Below, one piece after another: positions 1 to 7,626 of a DNA stretch of 64,000 nt. The number at the start of each line of letters is the position of its first letter. Position 1 is the stretch's first letter. The translations under genes were made by a program, and so were the position numbers. The stretch is from JADKAV01 sp037045455 (GTDB taxonomy: Bacteria; Actinomycetota; Actinomycetes; S36-B12; UBA10799), in NCBI GenBank assembly GCA_037045455.1, contig JBAOIN010000010.1, positions 3,560 to 67,559 on the forward strand. Direction: 5' to 3'. The notes under the pieces are model-generated. The model was not told where the DNA came from and ran no database searches. It saw nothing but the letters and a program-made list of their open reading frames with translations.

Positions 1-1
1 G

Positions 2-601
2 ATCTGGGTCGTCACCGACGAGATCTACGAGCACCTGGTCTACGGCGACGCGCTGTTCGCATCGATGCCCGTGCAGGTTCCCGAACTCGCCGACCGCTGC
101 GTGGTCGTCAACGGTGTCGCCAAGACCTACGCAATGACGGGCTGGCGGGTCGGCTGGATGATCGGTCCGACCGACGTGGTGAAGGCCGCGACGAACCTGC
201 AGTCACATGCGACCTCCAACGTGGCCAACGTCTCGCAGAAGGCGGCTTTGGCGGCGTTGACTGGCGACCTTTCAGCGGTGGAGATGATGCGGGAGGCCTT
301 CGACCGCCGGCGCCGCACGATCGTCGAGATGCTCAATGCCATTCCGGGGATCGCCTGCCCGGAGCCGGAGGGAGCCTTCTACGTCTACCCCAGCGTCAAG
401 GGCGTTTTGGGCCGCGAGATCCGCGGCCGGGTGCCGATGACGAGTGCGGAGTTGGCGGAGATCATTCTGGACGAGGCCGAGGTCGCCGTGGTCCCCGGCG
501 AGGCATTCGGCACCGACGGCTACTTGCGCCTGTCCTACGCTCTCGGTGACGACGACCTGGCCGAGGGTGTGGGACGGATCGGGGCGTTGCTCGGGGAGTA
601 G
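2..601 (+). CDS. aspC: Aspartate/aromatic aminotransferase, class I (C-terminal part)
   Basis: The reading frame is open from base 2, so the gene begins outside the window and about 200 C-terminal residues are visible. It is a fold-type I PLP aminotransferase that would exchange amino groups between aspartate or a similar amino acid and 2-oxoglutarate in the cytoplasm. The PLP lysine lies in the classical motif AKTYAMTGWRVGW near base 122. Upstream DEIYEHLVY matches the family, as does the C-terminal stretch with RLSYA, which holds the substrate-carboxylate arginine. It converges on murB; 117 bp with two palindromic repeats separate the ends. Substrate range within the family cannot be told from sequence. 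Confidence 0.9.
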   Translation: MWVVTDEIYEHLVYGDALFASMPVQVPELADRCVVVNGVAKTYAMTGWRVGWMIGPTDVVKAATNLQSHATSNVANVSQKAALAALTGDLSAVEMMREAFDRRRRTIVEMLNAIPGIACPEPEGAFYVYPSVKGVLGREIRGRVPMTSAELAEIILDEAEVAVVPGEAFGTDGYLRLSYALGDDDLAEGVGRIGALLGE

Positions 602-609
602 GGCCACGG

Positions 610-715
610 GTTTCGGCGGACGGTTTGTGCGTAGCGCCCTAGTTTTGCGCCGAAACGCCAGCGGTCCCAGGTTTCGGCGGACGGTTTGAACGCACGCCCT
701 ACTGTTCCGCCGAAC
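610..715. repeat. Two tandem palindromic repeats (family P1)
   Basis: Two homologous units, 610-656 and 671-715, each open with GTTTCGGCGGACGGTTTG and close with the inverted GCCGAA(A)C, giving a hairpin with about 9 bp outer arms. They fill the gap between the convergent ends of the aminotransferase gene and murB. No T-tract follows either hairpin, so they do not look like standard intrinsic terminators. Confidence 0.75.
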
Positions 716-718
716 GGC

Positions 719-1698
719 TCACAAGGAGCAGCCCCACATCACCGGTTCCGGGACCAGCGTGATGCCGAAGCGCTCGTGCACTCGATCGCGAATCGCCCGG
801 GCCAACTCGCAGCAAACCGCGCGGTCGTGCCGCCGCCGCGGTTGGTCAGAGCCAGGGTGTGTTTGCCCGAGACCGCCACCTGGGAGCCTGGTAACGCGAA
901 ACCTTTGCCGACGCCGGCCTGCTCGATCAGCCAGGCCGCGCTGGTCTTGACCCGACCGTCCGGCTGCGGCCATGCTGGCGCGCCGTCGGGAGCGGTCGCC
1001 ACGATGGGGTTGGTGAAGAACGAGCCGGCGCTGCGGGTATCCGGATCCTCGGGGTCGAGCACCATGCCCTTGCCGCGGCGCAACCCGAGCACGGCGTTCC
1101 GCACCTCTGACAGCGGTGCGGACTCCCCCACGTTGACCCCGAGCGTGCGGGCCAGTTCGGCGTAACGGACGGGACTGCTGTTCCCCTCTGGCAAGTCGAA
1201 CGCCACCGCCAGCACCACGTGGTCATCGGGATGGCGCTTGAACTCGCTGGAGCGGTAGCCGAAGCCCACCCGCTGCGCCGGCCAGGTCGTGACTTCCCCG
1301 GTGTCGCGCACGAGCACCCGCACTCCGGCGATAGTGTCGGCGACCTCCTGGCCGTAGGCGCCCACGTTCTGCACAGGTGTCGCTCCGACCGTTCCCGGAA
1401 TTCCCGAAAGCGCCTCGACGCCCGCGCGGCCTGCTGCCACCATGTCGGCGACGAACGAGTCCCAGTCCACGCCGGCCTCGACGACGAACTGATCGCCGTG
1501 CTGCTGCACACCGCTGGTCCGGATGCGCACGACCGGCACCTCCAAACCGGCATCGGCGACCACCACATTGCTGCCGCCGCCGAGCACTTTGGCGTCCGGA
1601 TGATCCCGCAGGATCGCGACCAATTCGGCCTGGGTACTGGCTTCCAGAACTGTGGCCGGGCCGCCGAGCCGCAGCGTCGTGAGCTCGGCCAGCCGCAT
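719..1698 (-). CDS. murB: UDP-N-acetylenolpyruvoylglucosamine reductase (frame disrupted near 3' end)
   Basis: MurB reduces UDP-GlcNAc-enolpyruvate to UDP-MurNAc with FAD and NADPH, an early cytoplasmic step of peptidoglycan synthesis. The FAD-binding loop LGGGSNVVV lies near residue 40, GIPGTVGATPVQNVGAYG near 100, and the proton-donating serine is in AGSFFTNP (about Ser226). Start is ATG 1698, one base overlapping the hadB stop (TGATG). The frame breaks around 817-826: the family-typical C-terminus (RDRVHERFG...PEPV) continues in another frame to the TGA at 719. Removing two bases, or adding one, restores about 325 residues, a normal length. I take this as a sequence error, but a real frameshift is possible. 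Confidence 0.88.
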
Positions 1699-2090
1699 CA
1701 GATCCGCACCGTGGCGATGGCGTCCTTGACCACGTCGGCACCGTCGCAGGTGGCGGACAAGGTAAGCGTCGCGACGTCGCCCTCGATCGCCGTCACCGTC
1801 GCCGCGAGTTGCACGCGGGCGGCGCCATCGGCGGGGACCGGAACCGGAGCGGAGAACCGCACCGAGAATGACAGGATGCGCCGGGGGTCGCCGGCCCATT
1901 CCGTGAGCAGCCGTCCCAATTGCGCCTGCGTGTACATGCCGTGCGCGATGACGTCGGGCAGGCCGACGGCCTTGGCGAACGCCTCGTTCCAGTGAATGGG
2001 GTTGAAGTCCCCGCTGGCCCCCGCGTACATCACCAGGTTCACGCGCTCGATCTTGACCGTGCGCTCGGCCACCACATCACCGACGTTCAT
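1698..2090 (-). CDS. hadB: HadB-type MaoC dehydratase, catalytic hot-dog subunit
   Basis: 130 residues, a single MaoC-like hot-dog domain. The hydratase motif is complete: Asp28 and His33 in SGDFNPIHWN. By analogy with mycobacterial HadAB, a heterodimer with the neighbouring subunit would dehydrate 3-hydroxyacyl thioesters in fatty acid elongation. It starts inside the hadA stop (ATGA overlap at 2087-2090) and shares a base with murB, so hadA-hadB-murB are translationally coupled. Whether the natural substrate is an ACP or CoA ester is not visible. Confidence 0.85.
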   Translation of the reverse strand: MNVGDVVAERTVKIERVNLVMYAGASGDFNPIHWNEAFAKAVGLPDVIAHGMYTQAQLGRLLTEWAGDPRRILSFSVRFSAPVPVPADGAARVQLAATVTAIEGDVATLTLSATCDGADVVKDAIATVRI

Positions 2091-2533
2091 GCCGTCCCCC
2101 TGCTCACGATGGTGTTGCGACAGGTCACCAGCACATCTCCATCGGCAGTGACCACGTCGGCTTCGGTGGTGAGCAACTCGTTGCTTCCCCGCGTGGTGAT
2201 GTCGGTGATGCGCGACTTCACGACCACTTCATCGCCGGCCTGCATCGGCTCGTGGTACTCGAAGCCTTGGGAGCCGTGCACGACGCGCGAGTAGTCGAGT
2301 CCGAGCTCGGGATCGAACATGGCGTTGGCCAGTGCCTTCATCGTGATGGCGAAGGCGAAGGTGGGCGGCGCCGGCAGGTCCCGATAGCCGAGCTCCTGGG
2401 CGGCGGCCAGGTCATGGAACACCGGCGCGAAGTCACCAATCGCCGTGGCAAACTCCCGGACCTTCTCCCGGCCGATGAGGTAGGACGGGGTGTCCGGGTA
2501 GGTCTTCCCGACGAACTGCGGATTCAGAGGCAT
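2087..2533 (-). CDS. hadA: HadA-type MaoC-N dehydratase subunit
   Basis: 148 residues, N-terminal MaoC-type hot-dog domain (FAS1-type dehydratase N). In the HadAB family this subunit binds the acyl chain and pairs with catalytic HadB. PAPPTFAF and the central YHEP segment are family-typical. First gene of the hadA-hadB-murB operon. The start ATG 2533 is set by a TAGGCT box (2540-2545) exactly six bases upstream, with no Shine-Dalgarno sequence, so a leaderless mRNA is likely. rpmG lies upstream on the same strand, as in mycobacteria. Confidence 0.85.
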   Translation of the reverse strand: MPLNPQFVGKTYPDTPSYLIGREKVREFATAIGDFAPVFHDLAAAQELGYRDLPAPPTFAFAITMKALANAMFDPELGLDYSRVVHGSQGFEYHEPMQAGDEVVVKSRITDITTRGSNELLTTEADVVTADGDVLVTCRNTIVSRGTA

Positions 2534-2539
2534 GGGATC

Positions 2540-2545
2540 AGCCTA
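2540..2545 (-). promoter_or_regulatory. Leaderless -10 box of hadA
   Basis: TAGGCT (TANNNT) ends six bases before the ATG at 2533. One of a series of identically placed boxes in this window. Confidence 0.6.
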
Positions 2546-2569
2546 GAGGGCGCGGTCGGTGGCCACGGC

Positions 2570-2640
2570 ATTGTTGCGTTGTTGGTCCCATTGTTGCGTT
2601 GTTGGGCAAAATTAAGATCAAAAGCCCCAACAATGCGACA
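2570..2640. repeat. TTGCGTTGTTG repeat, degenerate copy (family P2)
   Basis: ATTGTTGCGTTGTTGG occurs twice directly (2570-2585 and 2590-2605), followed by an inverted CCCCAACAATGCGACA at 2625-2640. It lies between the rpmG stop and the hadA promoter. It shares words with the fuller copies at 19353, 37347 and 53497 but is rearranged. Confidence 0.55.
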
Positions 2641-2654
2641 TTCGCAGACGGGGG

Positions 2655-2819
2655 CTAGCGGGTCTCTTTGTGATCCGTGTGCTTCTTGCAGTGCGGGCAG
2701 AACTTGCGCAGCTCGATCCGGTCGGGGTCGTTGCGCCGGTTCTTACGCGTGATGTAGTTGCGGTTCTTGCACTCGCCGCACGCCAGCGTGATCTTGGGGC
2801 GGACGTCGGATTTCGCCAC
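2655..2819 (-). CDS. rpmG: 50S ribosomal protein L33
   Basis: 54 residues. Start is GTG 2819, preceded by a GAGGAAAGG Shine-Dalgarno; stop is TAG 2655. L33 is a small basic protein of the large subunit near the E site. This is the zinc-binding (C+) paralogue: both CxxC pairs are present (CGEC near residue 15, CPHC near residue 41). Directly downstream of tRNA-Thr and tRNA-Met and upstream of hadA, the standard actinobacterial arrangement. Confidence 0.93.
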   Translation of the reverse strand: MAKSDVRPKITLACGECKNRNYITRKNRRNDPDRIELRKFCPHCKKHTDHKETR

Positions 2820-2845
2820 GATGAGCCTTTCCTCGTTTGTCTTTG

Positions 2846-2919
2846 TAGCGGAGGCCGGACTTGAACCGGCGACACAGCGATTATGAGCCGCTTGCTCTGC
2901 CAGGCTGAGCTACTCCGCC
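2846..2919 (-). tRNA. tRNA-Met (CAT)
   Basis: Read on the minus strand, a 7-bp acceptor stem (GGCGGAG with CTCCGCT plus discriminator A, one G-T pair), D arm, anticodon loop CTCATAA and TTCAAGT T-loop fold into a normal cloverleaf. Anticodon CAT; taken as elongator methionine from the paired first acceptor position. No CCA is encoded. Confidence 0.93.
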
Positions 2920-2956
2920 TCACCCGCGAGGCCCGGAGTCTCCGGGCTCGCGCTCG

Positions 2957-3029
2957 AGCCCCTTTACGGAATCGAACCGTAGACCTTCTCCTTACCATGG
3001 AGACGCTCTGCCGACTGAGCTAAAGGGGC
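2957..3029 (-). tRNA. tRNA-Thr (GGT)
   Basis: Acceptor stem GCCCCTT/AAGGGGC, anticodon stem TCTCC/GGAGA around loop ATGGTAA (anticodon GGT), and a T-arm with TTCGATT. Same strand as, and 37 bp before, tRNA-Met; probably cotranscribed with it and rpmG. Confidence 0.94.
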
Positions 3030-3111
3030 AACCGTTCAAGGGTACAAGGTGGGTGCCTTCCGGCAGGACCGACCCCCGGCGCGCAAGATGCCTCGGCGAC
3101 CACTGCAGCAC

Positions 3112-3117
3112 TACCCT
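3112..3117 (+). promoter_or_regulatory. Leaderless -10 box of the GGDEF-EAL gene
   Basis: TACCCT, then six bases, then GTG 3124. This decides the start over the in-frame GTG at 3049, which has neither a box nor a good Shine-Dalgarno. Confidence 0.55.
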
Positions 3118-3123
3118 AAGCGG

Positions 3124-5373
3124 GTGGCCCACGGGGCAGGGACGCACCGTCCCGCCGTCCACCAGACCCCGCCGGTCCCGGGTGCGGTCAAGGCGCTGCT
3201 CGCGGTGGCCCTGGTCGGTCTGGGGGTGCAATCTGCCTGGCTGCTACTGGGGACCTCGGACTACCTGCCCGCCCGCGACGTATGGCTCTACTGCGCGCTC
3301 TTCGTCCCGTCCGTACTGATCCTGGCCATACGTGCCCGACTGGCCGACGACACTTCCCGGGCCTGGGCCGTCCTGGCCGGGGCAGCGGCTATCTGGACCC
3401 TGGCAGAGGCCGGCGCCGCGACCACGGACACCACAGGACCGCTCTGGACGCAGATTCTGTTCGTCCTGACCCCACCCACGATGTACGTCGGGCTGATCCT
3501 TCTGGTCCGAACGGTGCTGCCGCGCACGGCCCGCGGAGCCTGGCTGGATGGCCTGCTCGTCATGCTGGCGACGACGGCGGCGCTGTCTCTGTCCGCGTCC
3601 ACGTTCAGCGGCGCGCTGTACTGGCCGCACCTGGCCCTGGCCGTCGCCTATCCCAGCCTGGATCTGCTGCAAGTCACCCTGATCGTCGCGGCGATGGTGA
3701 TGCTGGGACGGGCGGCGGGGCGGGCATGGTGGCTGCTACTGGCGGGGTCCGTAGCGGTCTGGCTGGCCGACTCGCTGTGGCTGATCCGGCTCGCCGCGCA
3801 GAACGAGAGCTCGACGCTGCTTTACGCGGTGTGGCCACTGGGAATGCTGCTGATGGCAGTCGCTGCCTGGCAGCCACTCACCCGCGGTCGGGTGCAGACC
3901 CAAACGGACTGGCAACTGCCGCTTGTGGCGACGTCGGCGGCGTTCGCGGTCATCCTGTACGCCACCGTCAACCCGGTATCTCCGGTGACCGTTGGACTCG
4001 CAGCCGGCGCCGTCCTGACCGGAGCCATCCGCAGCATCGGTGCGTTGCGGACCGCCTCCGCGCGCAGCCAGGCTCATCGGCAGGCGCATACCGACGATCT
4101 CACCGGGCTGGCCAACAGGCGCGGACTGACCAGTGTCGCGGGACCCAACCTGGCTGACCCGCAGGCGCTGCTGCTCCTGGACATCGATCGCTTCAAGCAG
4201 ATCAACGACACTCTGGGACACCAGGCCGGGGACGACGTGCTGCATGAGGTTGGCAGACGTTTCCGGGAGGTCATCGGCGCGCGGGGTGTGATCAGCCGCA
4301 TGGGCGGGGACGAGTTCGCCGTTCTGCTGGAACTCGGCACCGACCGCAACGATGCCCTCGACACCGCCGACCGGCTGCACGCGGCGATGTCAGCGCCCTT
4401 GCTGGCCACGGGCATTGAACTGCAGGTGGAACTCAGCGTTGGTATCGCGACCGCACCGACGCACGGCACCAACCTGTCCGCCTTGCTGTTGTCTGCCGAC
4501 CGCGCGATGTACCGCGCCAAGCGGGACCGGGTCGCCACGCAGGTCTTCGACCCCCGCTGGGACTCCGGGGAGACCGGCAACCTGCTGCTCCTGCAGGAAC
4601 TGCGCGGGGCGTTACAGCGTGACGAGTTCGTCTGCTACTTCCAGCCGCAGCTGGACGTGCTCACCAACGAGGTCGTCAGCGTCGAGTCTCTCGTGCGCTG
4701 GCTACACCCCGAGCGCGGCCTCATCCCGGCCGGCCAGTTCCTTCCCATGATCGAACAGACCAGTCTGATCCGCCCGTTGTCCGACGCCATCCTGGACATG
4801 AGCCTGCGCCAATTGCGGCGCTGGTTGGACCAAGGTCTGTCGTTGTCGATGTCGGTGAACATCTCAGCCACCAACCTGATGGACCGCGCGCTGCCGCTGC
4901 GTGTGACGGACCTGCTGGTGAAGCACCAGATCGATGCCGCCCGGCTGACCCTCGAGATCACCGAGACCGCGCTCAGTGGTGACGAGGAGCGGGTACGTGT
5001 AGTGCTGGCGCAACTGCACGAGATCGGCGTGCGGATCTCGATCGACGATTATGGTTCCGGGTACTCCTCGCTGCAGCAGATCGGCACGCTCGGGGCGCAG
5101 GAGCTCAAGCTCGACCGGCAGTTCGTCACCGGTGTCGGCGACCGTGGCGACCTCCGCTCGATCCTGGCCGCCACCGTCCACCTCGCGCATGGACTGCGGC
5201 TGCGGATGGTAGCCGAGGGGGTCGAGTCGGCCAGTGATCTGGACCAGGTGCGGCTATCGGGCTGCGACCTGGCACAGGGCTACTACATCAGCCCGCCACG
5301 GCGAGGCGACCTGCTTCTCGAGTGGATGCAGGACCGCCGCTTGCGCACCGGCGAAGACCGGCTGCGTTTCTGA
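3124..5373 (+). CDS. Membrane-bound GGDEF-EAL protein (cyclic-di-GMP synthesis/hydrolysis)
   Basis: About 749 residues from GTG 3124. The N-terminal 300 residues hold about eight hydrophobic segments. A GGDEF domain follows (DDLTGLANRRG near 324, intact GGDEF at 394-398, metal-binding DIDRFKQIND before it), then an EAL domain (ESL at 521-523 in place of EAL, a common variant; EITET, DDYGSGYSS, KLD and AEGVE all present). Both active sites look competent, so the protein could make and break c-di-GMP; the net direction cannot be predicted. The membrane domain probably senses a signal. No separate sensory fold is recognised. The gene is followed by tRNA-Tyr (opposite strand) and by yajQ. Confidence 0.9.
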   Translation: MAHGAGTHRPAVHQTPPVPGAVKALLAVALVGLGVQSAWLLLGTSDYLPARDVWLYCALFVPSVLILAIRARLADDTSRAWAVLAGAAAIWTLAEAGAATTDTTGPLWTQILFVLTPPTMYVGLILLVRTVLPRTARGAWLDGLLVMLATTAALSLSASTFSGALYWPHLALAVAYPSLDLLQVTLIVAAMVMLGRAAGRAWWLLLAGSVAVWLADSLWLIRLAAQNESSTLLYAVWPLGMLLMAVAAWQPLTRGRVQTQTDWQLPLVATSAAFAVILYATVNPVSPVTVGLAAGAVLTGAIRSIGALRTASARSQAHRQAHTDDLTGLANRRGLTSVAGPNLADPQALLLLDIDRFKQINDTLGHQAGDDVLHEVGRRFREVIGARGVISRMGGDEFAVLLELGTDRNDALDTADRLHAAMSAPLLATGIELQVELSVGIATAPTHGTNLSALLLSADRAMYRAKRDRVATQVFDPRWDSGETGNLLLLQELRGALQRDEFVCYFQPQLDVLTNEVVSVESLVRWLHPERGLIPAGQFLPMIEQTSLIRPLSDAILDMSLRQLRRWLDQGLSLSMSVNISATNLMDRALPLRVTDLLVKHQIDAARLTLEITETALSGDEERVRVVLAQLHEIGVRISIDDYGSGYSSLQQIGTLGAQELKLDRQFVTGVGDRGDLRSILAATVHLAHGLRLRMVAEGVESASDLDQVRLSGCDLAQGYYISPPRRGDLLLEWMQDRRLRTGEDRLRF

Positions 5374-5380
5374 AATCTGG

Positions 5381-5463
5381 TGGCGGGTGCTGGGTTCGAA
5401 CCAGCGTAGGCGTACGCCGACGGTTTTACAGACCGTTCCCTTTGGCCACTCGGGCAACCCGCC
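5381..5463 (-). tRNA. tRNA-Tyr (GTA)
   Basis: 83 nt, class II with a long variable arm. Acceptor stem GGCGGGT/ACCCGCC, anticodon loop CTGTAAA (anticodon GTA), T-loop TTCGAAC. Its 3' end lies 8 bp from the stop of the GGDEF-EAL gene. Confidence 0.94.
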
Positions 5464-5491
5464 AAACGCTAGCCACCATACACGCTGGGGC

Positions 5492-5497
5492 TATCGT
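5492..5497 (+). promoter_or_regulatory. Leaderless -10 box of yajQ
   Basis: TATCGT followed by six bases and ATG 5504. Confidence 0.6.
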
Positions 5498-5503
5498 GCT
5501 CGC

Positions 5504-5995
5504 ATGGCAGATAGCAGCTTCGACGTGGTGAGCAAGGTCGACCGGCAGGAGGCGGACAACGCCCTGAATCAAGCGGCCAAGGAACTAGCCACACGTTTCG
5601 ATTTCAAGAACACCGGAACGTCGATCGCGTGGACTGGGGAGATGAGCGTCGAGGTGGTCTCGGGCACCGAGGAGCGGGCCGTTGCCGCACTGGAGGTGTT
5701 CCGGGACAAGCTGGTCAAGCGGCACATTTCCCTGAAGGCGTTCAAAGCCGACGACCCGCGGCTGTCGGGTAAGGAGTACAAGATCAGCGGGGTGTTCGAG
5801 GCCGGTTTGAGCCAGGAGAACGCCAAGAAGATCGGCAAGATCATCCGTGACGAGGGTCCCAAGGGGATCAAGACCCAGGTCCAGGGTGACGAGCTACGGG
5901 TGTCGGGCAAGTCCCGCGACGACTTGCAGGCCGTCATCGCACTGCTCAAGGACGCGGACCTCGACGTGGCGCTGCAGTTCACGAACTATCGCTAA
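5504..5995 (+). CDS. yajQ: YajQ family nucleotide-binding protein
   Basis: 163 residues, full length for the family (two ferredoxin-like subdomains). Opening MADSSFDVVSKVD, central RFDFKNT and ending LQFTNYR are diagnostic. YajQ homologues in Xanthomonas and Pseudomonas bind cyclic-di-GMP and alter transcription; the E. coli protein binds nucleic acid. The start follows a TATCGT box by six bases, so the transcript is probably leaderless and separate from the upstream gene. A c-di-GMP enzyme and a candidate c-di-GMP effector side by side is suggestive, but the linkage is inference. Confidence 0.93.
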   Translation: MADSSFDVVSKVDRQEADNALNQAAKELATRFDFKNTGTSIAWTGEMSVEVVSGTEERAVAALEVFRDKLVKRHISLKAFKADDPRLSGKEYKISGVFEAGLSQENAKKIGKIIRDEGPKGIKTQVQGDELRVSGKSRDDLQAVIALLKDADLDVALQFTNYR

Positions 5996-6004
5996 GTGCG
6001 TGAT

Positions 6005-6055
6005 GGGGGCAATGTGCCCAGCGGGCGAGGGATTCGTCACTGGGGCACATCGCCC
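6005..6055. repeat. Palindromic repeat, copy 1 (family P3)
   Basis: GGGGCAATGTGCCC and GGGGCACATCGCCC form inverted arms around a loop with GGGCGAGGGATTCG. Lies between the convergent yajQ and the membrane-protein operon. Confidence 0.65.
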
Positions 6056-6078
6056 ATGGTTGTCACGCCGCGTCTGGC

Positions 6079-6128
6079 GCGGGCATGTGCCTGAGAGACG
6101 AGGTACTCGCCCCTCAGGCACATCGCGC
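6079..6128. repeat. Palindromic repeat, copy 2 (family P3)
   Basis: GCGGGCATGTGCCTGAG pairs with CTCAGGCACATCGCGC around a loop resembling copy 1. Arm bases differ from copy 1 but remain paired, so the hairpin, not the primary sequence, is conserved. Confidence 0.65.
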
Positions 6129-6135
6129 AAGCCCC

Positions 6136-6333
6136 TCAGGCTGGTTCGTCCGTCCGCAGCCGGGCCTGCGCGACCAAACCGGCGACGATGCCGACGACGC
6201 CGAGCGCGATCAGGAGCAGCGGGAACACCACTGCCATGGAGATGGACCCGGGGGCGATCAGGTAGGCCAGGGCGAGGACTGCGAACACCAGCCCGGCTCC
6301 GAAGCTGAACACATCGATGGGATGCCTGGTCAT
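6136..6333 (-). CDS. Small two-helix membrane protein downstream of the PspC protein
   Basis: 65 residues with two hydrophobic helices (about 9-27 and 33-55) and a short charged tail. Starts in an ATGA overlap with the preceding PspC-domain gene, so the pair is cotranscribed. No family recognised. In Corynebacterium the esrI gene is likewise followed by a small membrane-protein gene of unknown role. Likely part of the envelope-stress module. Confidence 0.7.
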   Translation of the reverse strand: MTRHPIDVFSFGAGLVFAVLALAYLIAPGSISMAVVFPLLLIALGVVGIVAGLVAQARLRTDEPA

Positions 6334-7514
6334 GCCGCCTTCTCCTTCTTCGTCGGGGTGGGTAGGGGGACGCTGGCAGCAACTGCCGGCGACCCGGTGT
6401 GGATCCGCACCTGGCCGGCACCCATGGAGACCCGCAGCACCAGCGTGCCGTCGGAGTCACCGATTGCCGGATAGATCATCCGCGCCGGTGGCGAATCACT
6501 CGGACTGAACGAGCGACTGTCGCTGGCCCGCCCGCGCGGTCCGTCGACGGAGACCTCGACGGCACCGAAGTCGGGGATCATCTCCAGTGTCCAATTGCGT
6601 GGCACATTCACGTCAAGCTGCCCGAACCCCATCTCGATGCTCACCTCGTCGCGTTGCGGCGCGGTGGGCCACTGTGACAAGTCCATCCGCACACTCCCGG
6701 CACCCACTGTGCGAACCGTGTCGGTCGGAGTGGGCGACCAGGTCTGGGCGCCGACGTTAAGATCCATGCGCTGCACCTGCCCCACAATTCCGAGCAGCAG
6801 CGCCAAGGGCACCGCGAAGATGAGCAGCCACTTGGCCCGGCCGTAGAACGCGCCCACCAGCAGGGTCAGGCCCAGCACCAGCAGAACTGCGGAGATCACG
6901 GTGGTTGCACTGGCTCCCAGCAGCATGGCAACGGCGCCGGCGACGACTGCCGCGCACAGCCCGATGAGCCCCAGGTAGGACCGTGGCCGCGGCGGCATTG
7001 GAGGTGGCGGCGGAGCCTGCAGCACGGTGGTCGGCGCATAGGCTCCCGTGCCGCCGTAGGCATAGCCCGTCGGCACGGGCTCTGATGGCTCGACCGCGGC
7101 CCGGGACCCGCCGCGTTGGCTCATCACGATCCACACAGCGACCCCGGCGAGCAGGGCAGCCATGACCACACCGCCGCCGTCCGGCGACCCCCCGAAGAGC
7201 AGCCCAAGGCCGATGCCAGCAGCGATGAGCACCGTGAAGCCACCCAGAATCCGCAGTCCCCAGGATTGGGTCACCTTGGCCGGTGGCGGAGTGCCCTCCT
7301 CGGGCACGAGCAGCCACAAGGCCAGGTAGGCGAACAGGCCGATCCCGCCGAGCAGCAGGGACACCGCGAACACAACGCGCAGCACGACGGGGTCCACATT
7401 CCAATAGCGCCCCAGCCCTGCGCAGACGCCGCCGATGATGCGGTCATCGGCACTGCGGCGAAGCAGTTTCACAGCCGGTGGTGCTGGACTCATTTCGATG
7501 GTTTCCTCACTCAT
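6330..7514 (-). CDS. PspC-domain membrane protein with LiaF-like C-terminal domain (EsrI-like)
   Basis: 394 residues from ATG 7514 (GGAGG just upstream). A PspC domain comes first (DRIIGGVCAGLGRYW near residue 23, then a transmembrane helix), followed by a Pro-rich linker and about four more helices to residue 240. The extracytoplasmic beta-rich C-terminus resembles the LiaF/DUF2154 toastrack domain. Divergently transcribed from a PspC-domain kinase and its regulator. The layout matches the three-component EsrISR system of Corynebacterium glutamicum, where the PspC membrane protein restrains the kinase until the envelope is stressed. Function is inferred from architecture and synteny. Confidence 0.8.
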   Translation of the reverse strand: MSEETIEMSPAPPAVKLLRRSADDRIIGGVCAGLGRYWNVDPVVLRVVFAVSLLLGGIGLFAYLALWLLVPEEGTPPPAKVTQSWGLRILGGFTVLIAAGIGLGLLFGGSPDGGGVVMAALLAGVAVWIVMSQRGGSRAAVEPSEPVPTGYAYGGTGAYAPTTVLQAPPPPPMPPRPRSYLGLIGLCAAVVAGAVAMLLGASATTVISAVLLVLGLTLLVGAFYGRAKWLLIFAVPLALLLGIVGQVQRMDLNVGAQTWSPTPTDTVRTVGAGSVRMDLSQWPTAPQRDEVSIEMGFGQLDVNVPRNWTLEMIPDFGAVEVSVDGPRGRASDSRSFSPSDSPPARMIYPAIGDSDGTLVLRVSMGAGQVRIHTGSPAVAASVPLPTPTKKEKAA

Positions 7515-7626
7515 GCCTCCACCGTGCTCGCACAGGGCCAGCGGCCACATCCGGCATCGACCCTGATTTCCGACTCAGGGTCCGACCCTGATCCCCAAGG
7601 GTGCCAGGTACGGGACAATCGGAAAC

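Noticed and set aside
2957..3029. Prophage or integrative element attachment site at the tRNA genes
   Set aside because: No integrase, no repeated tRNA 3' end, and the surrounding order is standard for actinobacteria.
3049..3123. N-terminal extension of the GGDEF-EAL protein
   Set aside because: The GTG at 3049 lies only 20 bp from tRNA-Thr with no ribosome site, and a TACCCT box points to GTG 3124.
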